DNA from: Rotaria socialis
Taxonomy: Eukaryota > Rotifera > Eurotatoria > Philodinida > Philodinidae
Reading direction: 5' to 3'
DNA length: 64,000 nt
NCBI GenBank assembly: GCA_905331475.1
Contig: CAJNYU010000361.1
Span: 1-64,000, forward strand
Every line of letters begins with the position of its first letter. The stretch's first letter is position 1. Below the pieces are notes generated by a model, which made no database searches, was not told where the DNA came from, and saw nothing but the letters and a program-made list of their open reading frames with translations. Positions 26,228 to 38,701 of this stretch are shown here, piece after piece. The position numbers were made by a program, and so were the translations under genes.

Positions 26228-29200
26228 TTAATCAGGAAACAATTTTATATTTAGATCCAGTTCAAAATCATGAGATGCGAACATTTCATCACTATGCTCG
26301 GAAAATGATGTAAATGAACCACGTTCACCAGTTGTCATTGTAAAACTTTTTTCTGTATGCTAAAAAGAAATAGGAAAACATTTGAAGTTAAATATTAAAT
26401 CATTTCCGAAAAAAAAATCTTTTCAGACAATTAGTGATTAGAAAAAAATTTTGACGTCCATATGAAGATCATGAACGAAAGAACGGATTTCGCTTATCCA
26501 GTTCATTTTTCTCTCGGTATACAAATTATGATTTTGTGAAGCAGAACCTGGTGAAGAAAAATCGTTAGACATATTGTGAAGCTTGTCTTTCGGACTAAAA
26601 CAAATGTCATTGGTAGATGTATCGAGGAAATGTGCGAATTAGGGCTATGAATCAGTATGGCTCATAGATGAGATATTTAAAAATTAACTGATAAGATAAT
26701 TTCCTGTAAGTCAGTTTTTACTCATTGGCCTTTGATGAATCTTATGCATCCCGATAGGTGTCATCTGTTGATATCCAGAGCAGCGTACAACGAATTGATA
26801 CATTTCATGAGTAGAACCAAGCTTATAAACAAGAAAAATTTCATTCTGATTGTGTAATCTAACGATAAACTTTTGGTTGGAAAAACACCGCAGGTAAATT
26901 TCGACATGTCTTACTGGTTTATCTGTTCTGTTATGAGTGGTAATTTTTGTTGTTGTATCTTTTGTTATTAAAAGTTTATTTTTTTCATTCTAAATATAAA
27001 TGATAGATGCAAAATCTTTTTTTTTCGAAAATTGAGTGATTTTTTGTTTTTACTGTTGAACGTTGTTCTTCATTTTTCTTCTTCGTCTGTGCTTCACGTC
27101 GTTCTGTTTCTCGTTTTAGATCTTCTGCTGAATGAATTAGTGGAGTCTAAAATCAATAAACTTCATTCATAGGGTTTTCCTTTTATTCTTGTTGAAATAT
27201 TTACTTGTGTTACAAGCATTGGGGCACACCGACGACGTGTAAAAGGATCTGCTGCTGAATTTCGAGGTTCTTGAGCTTCACGCTATAGGATTAAATTTTA
27301 ATTGAAACAATTTTGAAAAATTCATTACTTACAGTTAAAGCTATTTCAATATTTTTCTGTGTACTTGCGCGATTTCTTCGATTAATTTGACTAAGAAGGA
27401 GAAGAAGAAGAAGAAAAAAATGTACAAATTTCTATTCAATACTATTTATTTAAACTGAAATTTCTCGCGCAATATTATTTAATTTCTCTTTTCCGACGGC
27501 ATGAGTAATCATGCGAATCAATGTCGTCTTTGTTTTAGGGTTTAATATAGAATTCAATGTTAGATTATATAAAAATGTTTTTCCTATATAGGCATTCCAT
27601 AGATGAGATGCATAATTATTTTTAAAATTATAGCGATTATACAAATATAATTCTTCAATATTGAACCATGACGGTGTAAAAAATGCTTTCGAAGGTAAGA
27701 CATGAACTTCATTTTTATATATATTTGCCAATTGGCCTGTTAACCCCACTGAATGACAACCCCAACATGAAGAATTAAAACTTTGATAGGAATGATAAAT
27801 ACGTCGAAGGAATTTTGAATGAATTGGTGCTATAATAACAGCATTACATATAGTATTGAATTTCTTTCTTTCCCAAGCAAATATAGCTTCAACGTGATGC
27901 GGATTCGATGTTAATGATGAGAATGATTTTAAAGAAAGAACATCGAGATCAAGATAAATACCACCGTATTTATCAAGAATTTCTAGACGTGCTATATCAG
28001 TACGATGAGCGTGATGGTATAGTGGATGATTATAGATTGATGTTATCGAAGGAATTTTATTAAGCGTTAAATTTAGTTCAAGATCTTGCTTAGCTTTTGT
28101 CCACCAGTAGCCAGTTGGTTCGAAAGAATAATGAACATATAATTGATCGGGTTTGATTTTATTACGAGCGGAAAGCAAAACGAGATAATTGATCAATTGA
28201 AATTCATCAGGAGCTCGCTCCATCCGACGATAACCAAGTCGTGGACCAAGTTCATCGAGTACTGTTTCTGATGCATCACCTTGACAGGTAATAAAATGTA
28301 CAATATTCGGTATATCATAGGATCCGATTGATTCATCTTTTGATATTATTCGTTGACAATCTTCACAGTTATTATTTTTACAACGAAAAATAATCCACCA
28401 AAATGAAAAAATAATGAAGCATAACAACGCATAACGATTTATATACCGATAACCCATATAGACTGAACATTGACGTGTCTGACCACATTGTATCTTTCGA
28501 CCCTTCATACCTTTTTTTTTCTTTCTCCTTTTCTTTTTGACCTCGTTTTTATTACTCATTCTGTTCTTTACCACGTTCGCTCTTTCTCACTCTCTCGCTC
28601 ACACTTTTTGTTACTTACGCCATAACAGAAATATTCTCTGATCTTTTACGATCGAGTTCTGAAGCTCGTTCTTCCATTTCAGTAAGCTGTTTTCTTAATT
28701 CATTTTCTCGTTCTGTGTCATTTTCGTCTTTTGCTATTTCCTAAAATAAGAAATACATCAACACACTAAATGTTGACTTATTTAAATAAAAATTAACATA
28801 CAATTTCTTTCAATAATTCATTTTTTGTTACAGCATAATTTATTGGTGCTTTACGAAAGCGTTTTTTTTCTTGTACTATTTTGGTTATATCTGTATTGTT
28901 ATAAACATAATGCTTATATTTTTCGATTTCATTGATTTTCTTTTCAAGATCATCCAATGTTGGCAATGAAATACCCTAAAAATAGAAATGAGCGAGTTTG
29001 TCTACACAATAAAGCATTCGGGTTTTTTCCTTCTTCTTACTTGTTTGATCATTGCTTCTCTCCAACGTTGAAATTCTTCATCAGATATTTCATTATTTGA
29101 TACATATTCAAGTCGAAATATACGTTCATTAGTTCCATGTCTAATAAAAGTATTCAAAAACAACTCAAACAATATTTTTTTTGTTTATACTTTAAACGAA

Positions 29201-30837
29201 GGCCTTTGTTTGTACGTGTTGTACCGAGATTATAAATTTTTCCTGTTTCTACAACATCACGAATTTCGCAAACCTATATCAATCATTATTATTATTATCA
29301 AAAATTTTGCATAATTTTGAGTGCTAAAACGTTTTTACTCGATAAACAGCTTCACCATTATTTTGACCAATATTAATACGGACAAATGCACCTTTTGCGA
29401 CGTCAGCAAAAAACGGAGAATGACACCATCTATAAAAAAAAACATTAATGAAGAGAAAAACAAATGATTCACTTACTTTTCCATTCGAAAACGTGATAGT
29501 ATCATAGATTTTAATTGATCTCTTGTGCTTATGAATGTACATTTTTTTCGTTTTGTTTCTTGCTCTTGTGAATCACTGGTTCGATCATCAGGTGAACTAG
29601 ACAACAAAAATATATATTATCATTGAAAATAGAATTTCTTGTCTTACCGCGATCGACGACGATGGTGTGAATCGCCACGACTATCATCATCGTCATCATC
29701 ATCAGAACTCGACGTTGGAAAGACATCATCAACTTTCCAGATTTCATCTTTGTTATTTGTTTTCGTTGACTTTACAGGACTATCTTCATCACTCGAGGAA
29801 GCATCATCGGATTTAACTACAGATTTTCTGTGTTTATCATCTAAGACAAAAGAATAATTCAATCTATATTGATCGCAAACAAACATTATAGTAAATCATT
29901 TTGATTTATGAGTAAGAGAATATTTTCAATTACTTACAGAAACATCGAGAATAATCCGGCCGGCACATTATACAAGTGATATAGGGCTAATCAAGGACAT
30001 GGGATTATTTCAATATGCGAAAAAAAATTCAATGGTACCAAAAAACGAAATGTAACAGCCTGTTCTTTCCTTTTTGTCATCAATATGCCACCTCAAATCT
30101 AACAGTTAATTCTGCGATTTTTCTTTCAATGGAAAGTTTTCGAATTTAGGAAAATCCATTTTTCTTTGTTTCTGATAATAGATTAGAAAAACGCGTTTAC
30201 CTTGTCGTTTCTTTCTTCCTTCCACTAATATTTGAAGTGATTTACTATGTTCAGTTTCTTTTTGCTTTGTAGCATTGATTTGTTGTCGTCGATTTGTTAA
30301 TTTTCGATAATCATCATCATCATCATCTTCTGCATAAATATCGTTATCAAATAAATTTGATTTACGTGTAGAATGATCAGATGTTTTGTCGTGATCGCTT
30401 CCATCATCATCATCATGTTCATCGATTTCACCTTCTTCTTCACTCTTGATACCGGATTCTTCGGCTTTTGACTTGAGTCTTTTATTGATTTCTTCACTAG
30501 AAACAAAACAAAACAAAAATGAATATAAATATTTTTTCGTGAAGAAAATCGAACTCTTACCGACGTTTGATTATTTCACGTTGTTCATGTCGTTTTAATA
30601 ATTCAGCTTCACGCTCACGTTCGGACAAGGTTTTCAGCCAAGCTCGATCATTTGAATCTCCACGATAATTTTCATCATAACCATCAGTAAAGATTTCTTG
30701 ATTAGAGCGTAATAATTACGATGATGTCAAAAGAATGAATGTTTCTTACTTTTTGACTGTGATGAATCTGAATCGGAGTCGGAATCGCTGTTTCCACTTG
30801 TTGTACGATGTCGTTTACGTGAATCGGATTTGCTCAT
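26228..30837 (-). CDS. RTF1: RNA polymerase-associated protein RTF1 (Paf1 complex)
   Basis: RTF1 belongs to the Paf1 elongation complex and promotes H2B ubiquitination and co-transcriptional histone marks. Fifteen exons (30750-30837, 30561-30696, 30201-30496, 29648-29840, 29477-29596, 29339-29429, 29191-29273, 29041-29140, 28802-28975, 28619-28740, 27333-27390, 27205-27282, 27054-27146, 26915-26989, 26228-26359) give 612 residues; human RTF1 has about 710. The N terminus is an acidic Ser/Asp-rich region, followed by a basic coiled segment ([15 protein letters not shown]). The Plus3 domain follows from about residue 258 ([14 protein letters not shown], then [14 protein letters not shown] and [17 protein letters not shown]). 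Then come [15 protein letters not shown], the ISVMAQINRRNR motif, [11 protein letters not shown] and the C-terminal HDFELDLNI. Intron 10 (27391-28618) contains a complete glycosyltransferase gene. An AG acceptor-like site lies three bases before the start codon. Confidence 0.93.
27450..28574 (-). CDS. GT32-like type II membrane glycosyltransferase, nested in RTF1
   Basis: An intronless gene for a 374-residue protein that probably transfers a sugar in the Golgi lumen. A very basic N-terminal tail precedes one membrane helix (about residues 48-63, [16 protein letters not shown]), as in type II Golgi enzymes. The lumenal part has the sugar-binding DXD-class core: [16 protein letters not shown], then YLDLDV with the DXD acids at residues 209 and 211. 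This matches the Gly_transf_sug/alpha-1,4-GalT-like family. GYWWTKAK upstream and SVGLTGQ downstream also fit that family. The gene occupies nearly all of RTF1 intron 10 in the same orientation, leaving only 44 bp at its 5' side and 59 bp at its 3' side. Several in-frame methionines precede the helix, so the exact start may be downstream. Donor and acceptor sugars are unknown. Confidence 0.85.
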   Translation of the reverse strand: MVKNRMSNKNEVKKKRRKKKKGMKGRKIQCGQTRQCSVYMGYRYINRYALLCFIIFSFWWIIFRCKNNNCEDCQRIISKDESIGSYDIPNIVHFITCQGDASETVLDELGPRLGYRRMERAPDEFQLINYLVLLSARNKIKPDQLYVHYSFEPTGYWWTKAKQDLELNLTLNKIPSITSIYNHPLYHHAHRTDIARLEILDKYGGIYLDLDVLSLKSFSSLTSNPHHVEAIFAWERKKFNTICNAVIIAPIHSKFLRRIYHSYQSFNSSCWGCHSVGLTGQLANIYKNEVHVLPSKAFFTPSWFNIEELYLYNRYNFKNNYASHLWNAYIGKTFLYNLTLNSILNPKTKTTLIRMITHAVGKEKLNNIAREISV

Positions 30838-33800
30838 TGTCTACAATTAGAATATAAATATGAGAAAACAGAAAACAATCGATGTACCCTTCTGCCCCCT
30901 TGTTATTCTTTCTAAACTTTTCTATTCAGCTAACAGTACCAGAATTCACCAATCAAATTCGATGTGAAAGATGCCGCTGAAAAACAAATCAACGCGTTAG
31001 AATTTCCGTAATAAGTTAAAGAAATTTTCAAACAGAAAAAATATGTTTAGAAAATGCATATTGCTTAATCAGTACCAATAATTTAGAATGTTGGTTGGAA
31101 AACGCCTAGGGGGGCTGTAAGATCCACTTTTGGGCTTTATTATTTTTTTGAATACAAACATATGATTAAAAGATGGAACACCATCTGTCAGAATATTTTA
31201 CTAAGTCGATAAATATGAAAGAAAACGGAATTTTTTTTCTTCTTCATACAATCATCATTGATTGAATAAATTGATAATCTGAAATGTATGTTAATTGACT
31301 TTATGTTAAAAAAGAAAATCGGTTATTTCAAATTCGTAGGATCAGTTCATCGCTACAGTAAATTTCGTATCTTTTTCTTTTTCTTTTTGACTACAGCGTG
31401 ATGTGGTGATGCCATAGGGACTTAATTGTTATTCGATACAGTTCAAGAAGAAGACAACGCAAACCTTGTCAATTTTCTGACCATTAATGAAAAGTAAATA
31501 TTATTTTTATCTTTATCAGTAAATTCGATCAGACACTGGTTAGATTATAAAAAACATCATTCTTTTCATTAAACACCAATTCCTCATGAAAGTATGATAA
31601 TTGTTTTTATTTTTATTTTTTTTCGATACTTGTATTTGAATTGATAGTCAGCCGAAGCGTTTGACGGAATCGAATACTTTTGTTGAAACCTTCCAAAATT
31701 GCACTTTTCAATTTCTTACCTCTCAAACTTCGTCGGTAAAACAAGTACAACCGTAAAGGATTGTAAATCGTGAAATACAACTGTATACATGACTTAGTAC
31801 CACGATCGTTTATCTCCGTTTGGCATACAGTGCAGCATTCTCGTCGTATTCGGCAACCGCTTACGGTTGCCCTTTTTATCAACGTCATTAACTGTATCCT
31901 TCGATTATACGATCAAGATATTGGGTTATGACATGCAGTAAAAAAATAGGCATATCGAAACTTCGCATTCATGATTGGATATGTGTTGATTGGATTTAGA
32001 TGTTGTTTGAGTTTAAAAATTCTCATTTGAAAAATGAAAACGAGCATTTAAAAATTTGTTGAAAAAAAGAGTCATCACGTCAAATAGCCTTAAAATAATA
32101 TTAGATATACGTGTATCAAAATGACATTTTCAAATTTCAAAATACATTTTGTAAGTAAGTCCAAATAGATGTTTCTAATTAGAAACAGAATCTGATTCTG
32201 CTGTACAGAAATAGGCTTGACAAAAAAAAAAACTCAACATAAGGATTTTTACATAAAAAATCTTGAAGTCAACCAACCATCGATGAAATCGAACCTTTCA
32301 CTTCTCATAATGTGCCATACCGTTACGTTAAATAATGCATTACAACCGGCACCTCGTGTCACTTTTTAATGTACACTACATTCTGTCGCACGTTAGAACA
32401 CGCATCACATCTTTTATTCTAATGTGACAGGTCTGTGCTATTAGTTGAAAGCGAACTCATAAAAATTTAACATGTTATAGTTGCACAGAGTTGTGTTAGA
32501 CAAATTTGACCTTTTTATTTTAGAAAAAGAAAATTTTTAGCCTGATAATTTCAATAGAGTTCTGCACAAATAATGAGGAAATATAAAAAATTATGGCATT
32601 CAACATTGTCACATTATAATATATTAGCTGGAAAAAGATATTGTATAGAACAAGAAAGTGAAAACTTAACAATCTGCTAGAAAAGTTAGCGTTATTTGAT
32701 TGCGCAACTATCATCATGTTGCGTTGACACAGTCGATTCTTCATCATAATTAAAAGGTTATTTATAGAATTTTTTTCTCTTGATGACAAAACAACGATGG
32801 AATGTTTCTTTATATGTGGCATTCATTGGTAGACAAAGAAAGAATACAAATGCATCACGTTCAACTTACTATCCTTTTCCCATCATCACATTACATAATC
32901 TGCTCTTTCGATAATTTTCTAACAATTTGTTAAAACGACTTCATATTTCTAGACTATGCTGACGGGAATCTTTCAACAAGTGGTGAAAGAAAAAAAAACA
33001 TTACACATGAACTCTTGAAAAGAAAATGAGAGAATCATATAAATAATTCATTTTCTTTTTATCATCTAGCACACTTTGGCGAAGAAGAAAAGAGCCATTT
33101 TTTGTATCAAAGAAGTAGAAAACTCTAACACTCCGCTTCTCTCACATATGAGACTAGATGGTTTAACTTTCTCGCTTTCCCTCTGCCATTTTTGAATATC
33201 ACGTATGATTAAATTAGCAAAGAAAATAGCAATCTATATGATTTCAATTCGTCAAAATAAAAAAAATTCAATGTCACATATTTCATAAGATATTTCCTAA
33301 AAAATTGGATATTAATCAGTTAGATGATTTTTCTCTATTATAAATCAATGCATTTGACCTGTTCACTCTGCCATTATCTTCCATCCACTAGGGACAGCTT
33401 GTATTAACGATACCACAAGTACATTGACCTAATCGGTCAAATCACTAAGGTCCATTTGCTAAGCTATTCTAATTGAAAACTATTCCGTTGTTTTGTTAAT
33501 GGCCTCTCGAGTTCAAAAACATGATTTTCAACCGGAAATGACAAAAATTTATGAATACCGGCAAGAAAAAGATTTTCTTTCTCAGTAATCGAAATTTGAC
33601 AGTAAGCATAGGATCACATCTCTAAACATTAAGTCGATTACATCTTAATAGAAAGTTTTGTTTTTGTTTTTCTTGAAATTTATTTATTTCAATAGAATAT
33701 CTTTGATATACACACAACACAACGAATTATTATTTTTTTGCTTTCATTCTCCATCGATAGTTGAGCAACAAGTAAGACAAATAGAATTTCACGCTAAACA

Positions 33801-34054
33801 TTTTCTATGCTAACAAAAAAAAAGTAAAATCATGATTTCTAGTCTATGTATATATACACACGCACACACACACAAAACCATAAAATGATTTAGAAAATAT
33901 TTATGAGAAAATAAGCCAAACGAATAATAAACACATCAAAACAGTATAGACATCAAATTTTTGCTTAATTAATTCTATTTAATTAATATTCACAACACAG
34001 ATACAAGAAAACAAAATGTGTATGTGTATATCTTTTCCAAATGCTCAATTATAT
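30838..34054. other. Intergenic between aquaporin 3' end and RTF1 5' end
   Basis: About 3.2 kb of A/T-rich sequence without a supported gene. The end near 30838 should carry the RTF1 promoter; on the minus strand CTAATTGTAG ends three bases before the RTF1 ATG. The end near 34054 should hold the aquaporin 3' UTR. A (CA)n tract sits near 33857-33873. Open frames of up to 100 codons lack domains or splice continuity. Confidence 0.5.
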
Positions 34055-35384
34055 TTATTGTTTTTCAGCTGATGATGTTGTTGGTGCTGATGTACGTTTA
34101 ACAAACATACGACGATCATGATGTGCCCAAACAGTACTAAAAAGAGAATAAAGTTTTTGTTAAGTAACTCGCTTTGTTTTTTCATTCTAGATATTTATCT
34201 TACCGATAGAGAAGACCAGCGACGACAGCTCCAACAAGTGGACCAATCCAGTAGACATAATGATTATGCCATTGACCAGCAAAGATAGCTGGACCAAGTG
34301 AACGAGCTGGATTAAGTGAACCTCCAGTATAAGCACCACTAGACAAACACAGCAAGATCGTTTAAACTGGAAAAGCTATCGTTTATAACTTACGCGGCAA
34401 GAATATTAGCAGCTAATGTTAAACCAATTACAAGTGATGCAAGGCCGGTTTTTGATTTAGTATCTATTGTAACCATGATAAGGACAGTAACAAGAACGAA
34501 TGTAACAATGAATTCAATTATAACTCCCTTTAGAAAAAAAAAGACAAAGAAATTACATCTCCAATAGAAACCGTTTTTTTTTTGTTTATTTTTCAATACA
34601 TACTTGCCAAATGCGAACTTCTTCAGGAGCATAGAGAACTAATCCATTAGCACCTGTTACATTTGATGCAGCATATGTTGTCAATAATGTAGCTCCACCT
34701 TTACATGCTTCATAAGTCTTTGTTGTAAGTAATAAACGTAAAAGACCACCAGCAGCAATACCTACGGAGATTTTTGTTCAAATAAAATTGAACATAAGAG
34801 ATAAAGAAAAAACGATCTTTACCTCCTAAAAGTTGTACGACAAAGTAGAGAATAGCCAAAACCGGTTGCATTTCACCAGCAATCAAAACACCAATTGTAA
34901 CTGCTGGATTAAAATGAACACCTGATATATGACCGAAACAAGCTGTGAATACCATTAATGCAAAACCAAATGATAGTGCATTAGCGATCAAACCACCACC
35001 TGAACAAGCACCCCACAAACCAATAAGAGCAAACAATGTTGTACCGATCTAATAGATGAAAATAAAAAAATTCCAAAAAAAAATTTTTTTATTATTTTTT
35101 TTTCTATACGTACGAGTTCAACTAATAGTGGTCGAACAAGTTGAGTAAAATTATTATTATCCTCAGAGTTAGCATTAGAATCAACACTTCTAGACAATAA
35201 ACATGATTTTTATTAATAGTAAGAAAATAATGGTACATCTTATCAAGTCGCCTTACTTTTTGACAATAGTCGTCGCCGGTTCAATTGATACCGAAACTGA
35301 AACGGGTGGATTTGAATTAACGTTTTCTTCAGTTGCTGATAACATCGGAAGGCGTTCACTATTTTGAACTTCTGTGTTCGACAT
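34055..35384 (-). CDS. Aquaporin, AQP8-like
   Basis: A membrane channel for water and possibly ammonia or peroxide. Seven exons (35257-35384, 35114-35189, 34823-35048, 34604-34761, 34394-34527, 34204-34338, 34055-34136) give 312 residues. The first 60 or so residues are a polar cytoplasmic extension; six hydrophobic helices follow. The two pore half-helices carry NPA motifs: GVHFNPAVT near residue 115 and [12 protein letters not shown] near residue 250, the second with the selectivity-filter arginine directly after NPA. The downstream [20 protein letters not shown] resembles AQP8 more than the AQP1/4 pattern. Both NPA motifs are intact, so a working channel is likely. The AQP8 grouping is my judgement from motif resemblance. 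Confidence 0.9.
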
Positions 35385-36873
35385 ATTCTTCTTTTCTTCT
35401 TTGTCTTAAGATTGATGGAACGAGAATGAATGCGTACGTGTCCGCTTTGCGGTCGATACTGAACTATCTAAGAGAAAGAAGGAAACAAATCGACGAATGG
35501 CCAAAGATATTTTTGGAAAAGAAAAGCAATGAGAGATGGAGAGACAGAGAGAGAGAGAAAAAAAACGAGCAGACAGAGAGGATAATTAAGGAACATATCA
35601 CCGAAAAAAAAAAGAAGAAAGAGAAGGAAAAAGCAACTGTAGAGGTGAACTCAGTTAGAACGACACTCCAATCAGGAATTAGTACGGTGGGGCTCATTAC
35701 AACAGGTTTTCTTTCTTTTTTTTTTTTAACCGCAAGCAAAGAGCTTCCGCGTCACTACTCACGTTTATTCATATGCTCGTCCAACATGATGATGGGAAAA
35801 AAAGTGAATGCATCGAGCACCACTTAAACAAAAAAAAATGAGAAAGAAAAAAAAAGGTAAGCGTGACAGTTGGTCATAAAAGGTGTTTCAATTTCTGTTT
35901 AAAAAAAGCAGCGGGCACGATGAACTATGTCCATTCTTTTCCTTTTTCAAAAAAATAAAAACTTTTGGCCGTTAGCCAACATTTTCAAATAATATGCAAA
36001 TGGATTAAGAATTCAACATCTGCGCGTTGATTATCGTTAAGAATCTCAATAAACATTTAAGCGCAGCATCATATAATCATCTAGTTGCTTGTAGTTCGAA
36101 GTAATTCTTCGCCTCTTTCTCCTATTTAAACACACATGCAGATACATTTGTCTTCTTGATACAAATAGAGAGGTCATCATCACATACAGACAAATATTGA
36201 CGTTGAATCTGTTATTGCTGCCTATCGATTACTGTCATGAATATAACATGACCGATGGCACTATTGGCTTTAATTGGCAGTAGAGAGAAAAAAAATCAAT
36301 TCTTTTTCTTCTTTTTTTGTTGTGAGTGTCTTTTTTATGATCATCTCTCTATCAAAACACACTATGATTGATAGGACGAATAAATGATAAGCTTGTCATA
36401 ATTTCAATATGATGATCGATCCTAAAACTAATAATGATCATGTCGCATATCTTGCTTGACTAATTTGTTGCAGTTGTTTTGTTCTTTCTGCTTTATAAAT
36501 CTAGTCACGTCAAAATTATTTGCTTGAGAATATTCGATTTTATTTGTTTTTCTATTAATAATTTCATCAGGCGATGTTTACTAAAATATTTTTATGGATG
36601 ATTAATGATTAATATCAATTGAAAAATTGAATTATTTATAAATAAGATGAAATGAAGTGTATAGAAAAGCATAACAATAGATGAGATGATGAAACAAAAG
36701 CTACTTGTATCTGTTAAGACAGGAGAGTAAAGCAAAAAAAGGAGAGAACAGATGGTATTGATGAAAGACAAACGACGATGTGATGATCAAAAAAAACTAA
36801 CAGCTACGATATGATAAATCAGATATCTTATTCTATCCGACACTGTATTATAGATGATGTACAACAAAAGATT

Positions 36874-36949
36874 GTAGAAAGCATTTCATTACTTACTTGA
36901 TTATGTGATACTAATCTTTCTTTTTCTTATTATTCGAAATGCTTTCTAC
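36874..36949. repeat. Short inverted repeat
   Basis: GTAGAAAGCATTTC at 36874-36887 and its exact reverse complement at 36936-36949 are separated by 48 bases and could form a hairpin. No target duplication was recognised. Confidence 0.55.
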
Positions 36950-37254
36950 GATAAAATAAAGACAAATATGACAGCGTAGACATGCACATGTTCATATTGA
37001 TTAGATATAGATAGGGGGGGAAACAAAAAAAAGAAAGAATGAGACACACTTCTATGCTAACGCTATATCCTTTCAACAATGTATCCGTTGAACGACATTT
37101 GCATGGATTCTCGTCACGCGCAATCATTGTTCTCTATTTAGTCTTCGATGAAATCGGCGGATAAACGTGTTAATGTACAAAAAAAAGATGAATACATAGA
37201 AAAATGATCGTTAGATAAACACATTTTGTTCAAACGTTTATCTGCAAGAGAGAA

Positions 37255-37271
37255 TGTGTGTGTGTGTGTGT
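37255..37271. repeat. (TG)n microsatellite
   Basis: A run of alternating T and G of about 17 bases, directly visible, in non-coding DNA. Confidence 0.8.
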
Positions 37272-38302
37272 CTGGCTACTTGTATTGACTGATCTTATTT
37301 TCGCCTACGAGAATCAGAGAAGAGGCAGATAATTGCGTGTAAATGTATACATATCCGTGATAAACAATACAGAATTGTTCTAAAAGTTTCTCTATAAAAT
37401 AAATGAATAAGATCGAATAACCAGATGTTGATTAATCAAATTTAGAATACATCTTATTTATTGAAGAATAATTGATCAGTCATTTTCTTTTGTATTCCAA
37501 TGATTAATGAATAGAAATAAACAAGAGAGTGTAGGTGGTGAACTGAAGTTCTGCTTGATAAAATGCATTTACAAGAAGACGAAGAAGAAAAAAGTCAGCA
37601 TCAATGTTAACGAACAAGTATCTGTCACATCACCCCATGAATCCTGATTGAAGTGTTTTTAGGAAAGATTATCCTTCTTTGGTATTTCTTTCAAATTTAA
37701 GCCGCCTCAACAGGAGATAGTTAACAACTGAGTATGTGTCTGTACGAAAGCATCAACCAAATGAGAGTTTTTGTTGGTCTTTTAAATGTCGAACAGGTGC
37801 AATTATAAAAAAATTATTTTTACGTATATTAAAATTAACACCAGAACGTAAATCAATGAAAGATAATCCGAGATACGCGATGAAATATTTGCAGATATTG
37901 ATTACCTTGATGAACCTATTTATTCACGGAATCTGTAAATATTTGAAGATTTCTAAGCAACTATTAATCATCTGATCTATGGGTTTAATAAAATTGATCC
38001 TATCAGAAATTGATGATCATTTTCAAATTATAAGAAATGATGTTTGTAAATAAACTGACGCCATTATGAATATTGAATTAATTAAACTAAAATTTGAAAC
38101 TTTTCGTAATTCTATAGTCTATCCTCATCTTATGAATGGTGAATTATATTTCCAAGGGCCATTTTTCCAAGGGGGCACAAGCGGACTTCTGCACTTCTTG
38201 TACTTCTCGGTACCTCTCGGGACTTTTCAGTACTTTTTGGTATTTCAAAAATGTAATGAATTCATTTTTTCACTTTTACTTTACCGTAGTACTATTGCTA
38301 TG

Positions 38303-38701
38303 TAGTGCACTGCGCGATCGTGCCCGTGAGTAAGAAATGTCTTTTGCTCGTGATCGTGTTCGTAGTCGTGATTGAGAAAAAAAACTCGTTATCGTTATCG
38401 TGAACGACATTAAGATTTCATGATCACGAATTTAACATATCGTTTCAAAATCTCAAATATTTATTAAAATTTATTATGTTTTCAAAGAATTTCCAATAGA
38501 ATACAAATGAAGCTATCGATTGTGATTGTTAATTTCTATTAACATTGAATGTACCGAATGAAATACGTTGGGGAAATATTGCAACCGAATGACCAAAACG
38601 TTTTCGTACCTCTTATAATCACATAGAAATATTCGTGATCGTCAATTTTATTTTAAAAAAATCGTGATCGTGATCAAAAATTTCAATCACACAGTACACT
38701 A
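38303..38701. mobile_element. hAT-type miniature inverted-repeat element (MITE)
   Basis: A 399-bp segment with imperfect terminal inverted repeats. The left end starts TAGTGCACTGCGCGATCG; the right end, read inward on the other strand, starts TAGTGTACTGTGTGATTG, with all differences being C/T transitions. The flanks TTGCTATG and GTGCTATG match at 7 of 8 bases, as an 8-bp target duplication would. TAGTG-type ends plus an 8-bp duplication are hallmarks of hAT elements. Short CGTGATCG-like motifs repeat just inside both ends, as subterminal transposase-binding sites do in hAT elements. No transposase is encoded, so it would have moved in trans. Confidence 0.6.

Larger units (their letters stand above)
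35385..38302. other. Intergenic upstream of aquaporin
   Basis: About 2.9 kb, presumably with the aquaporin promoter next to 35385. It contains a purine-rich low-complexity segment (about 35520-35660), a perfect 14-base inverted repeat pair (36874-36887 and 36936-36949) and a (TG)n tract (37255-37271). A plus-strand open frame overlapping 35333-35827 is low-complexity and not considered real. Confidence 0.5.

Noticed and set aside
27390-28620. The glycosyltransferase frame as part of the RTF1 protein
   Set aside because: RTF1 exons on both sides join in phase without it to recreate the ISVMAQINRRNR motif, and the inner frame has its own start, stop and membrane anchor.
31613-32822. Minus-strand frames of 91 and 100 codons between aquaporin and RTF1
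   Set aside because: No domain, no splice-linked partner exon, and composition like the surrounding spacer.
35333-35827. 164-codon plus-strand frame overlapping the aquaporin start
   Set aside because: It is Lys/Glu/Arg low-complexity from a purine-rich tract, antisense to aquaporin exon 1, with no domain.
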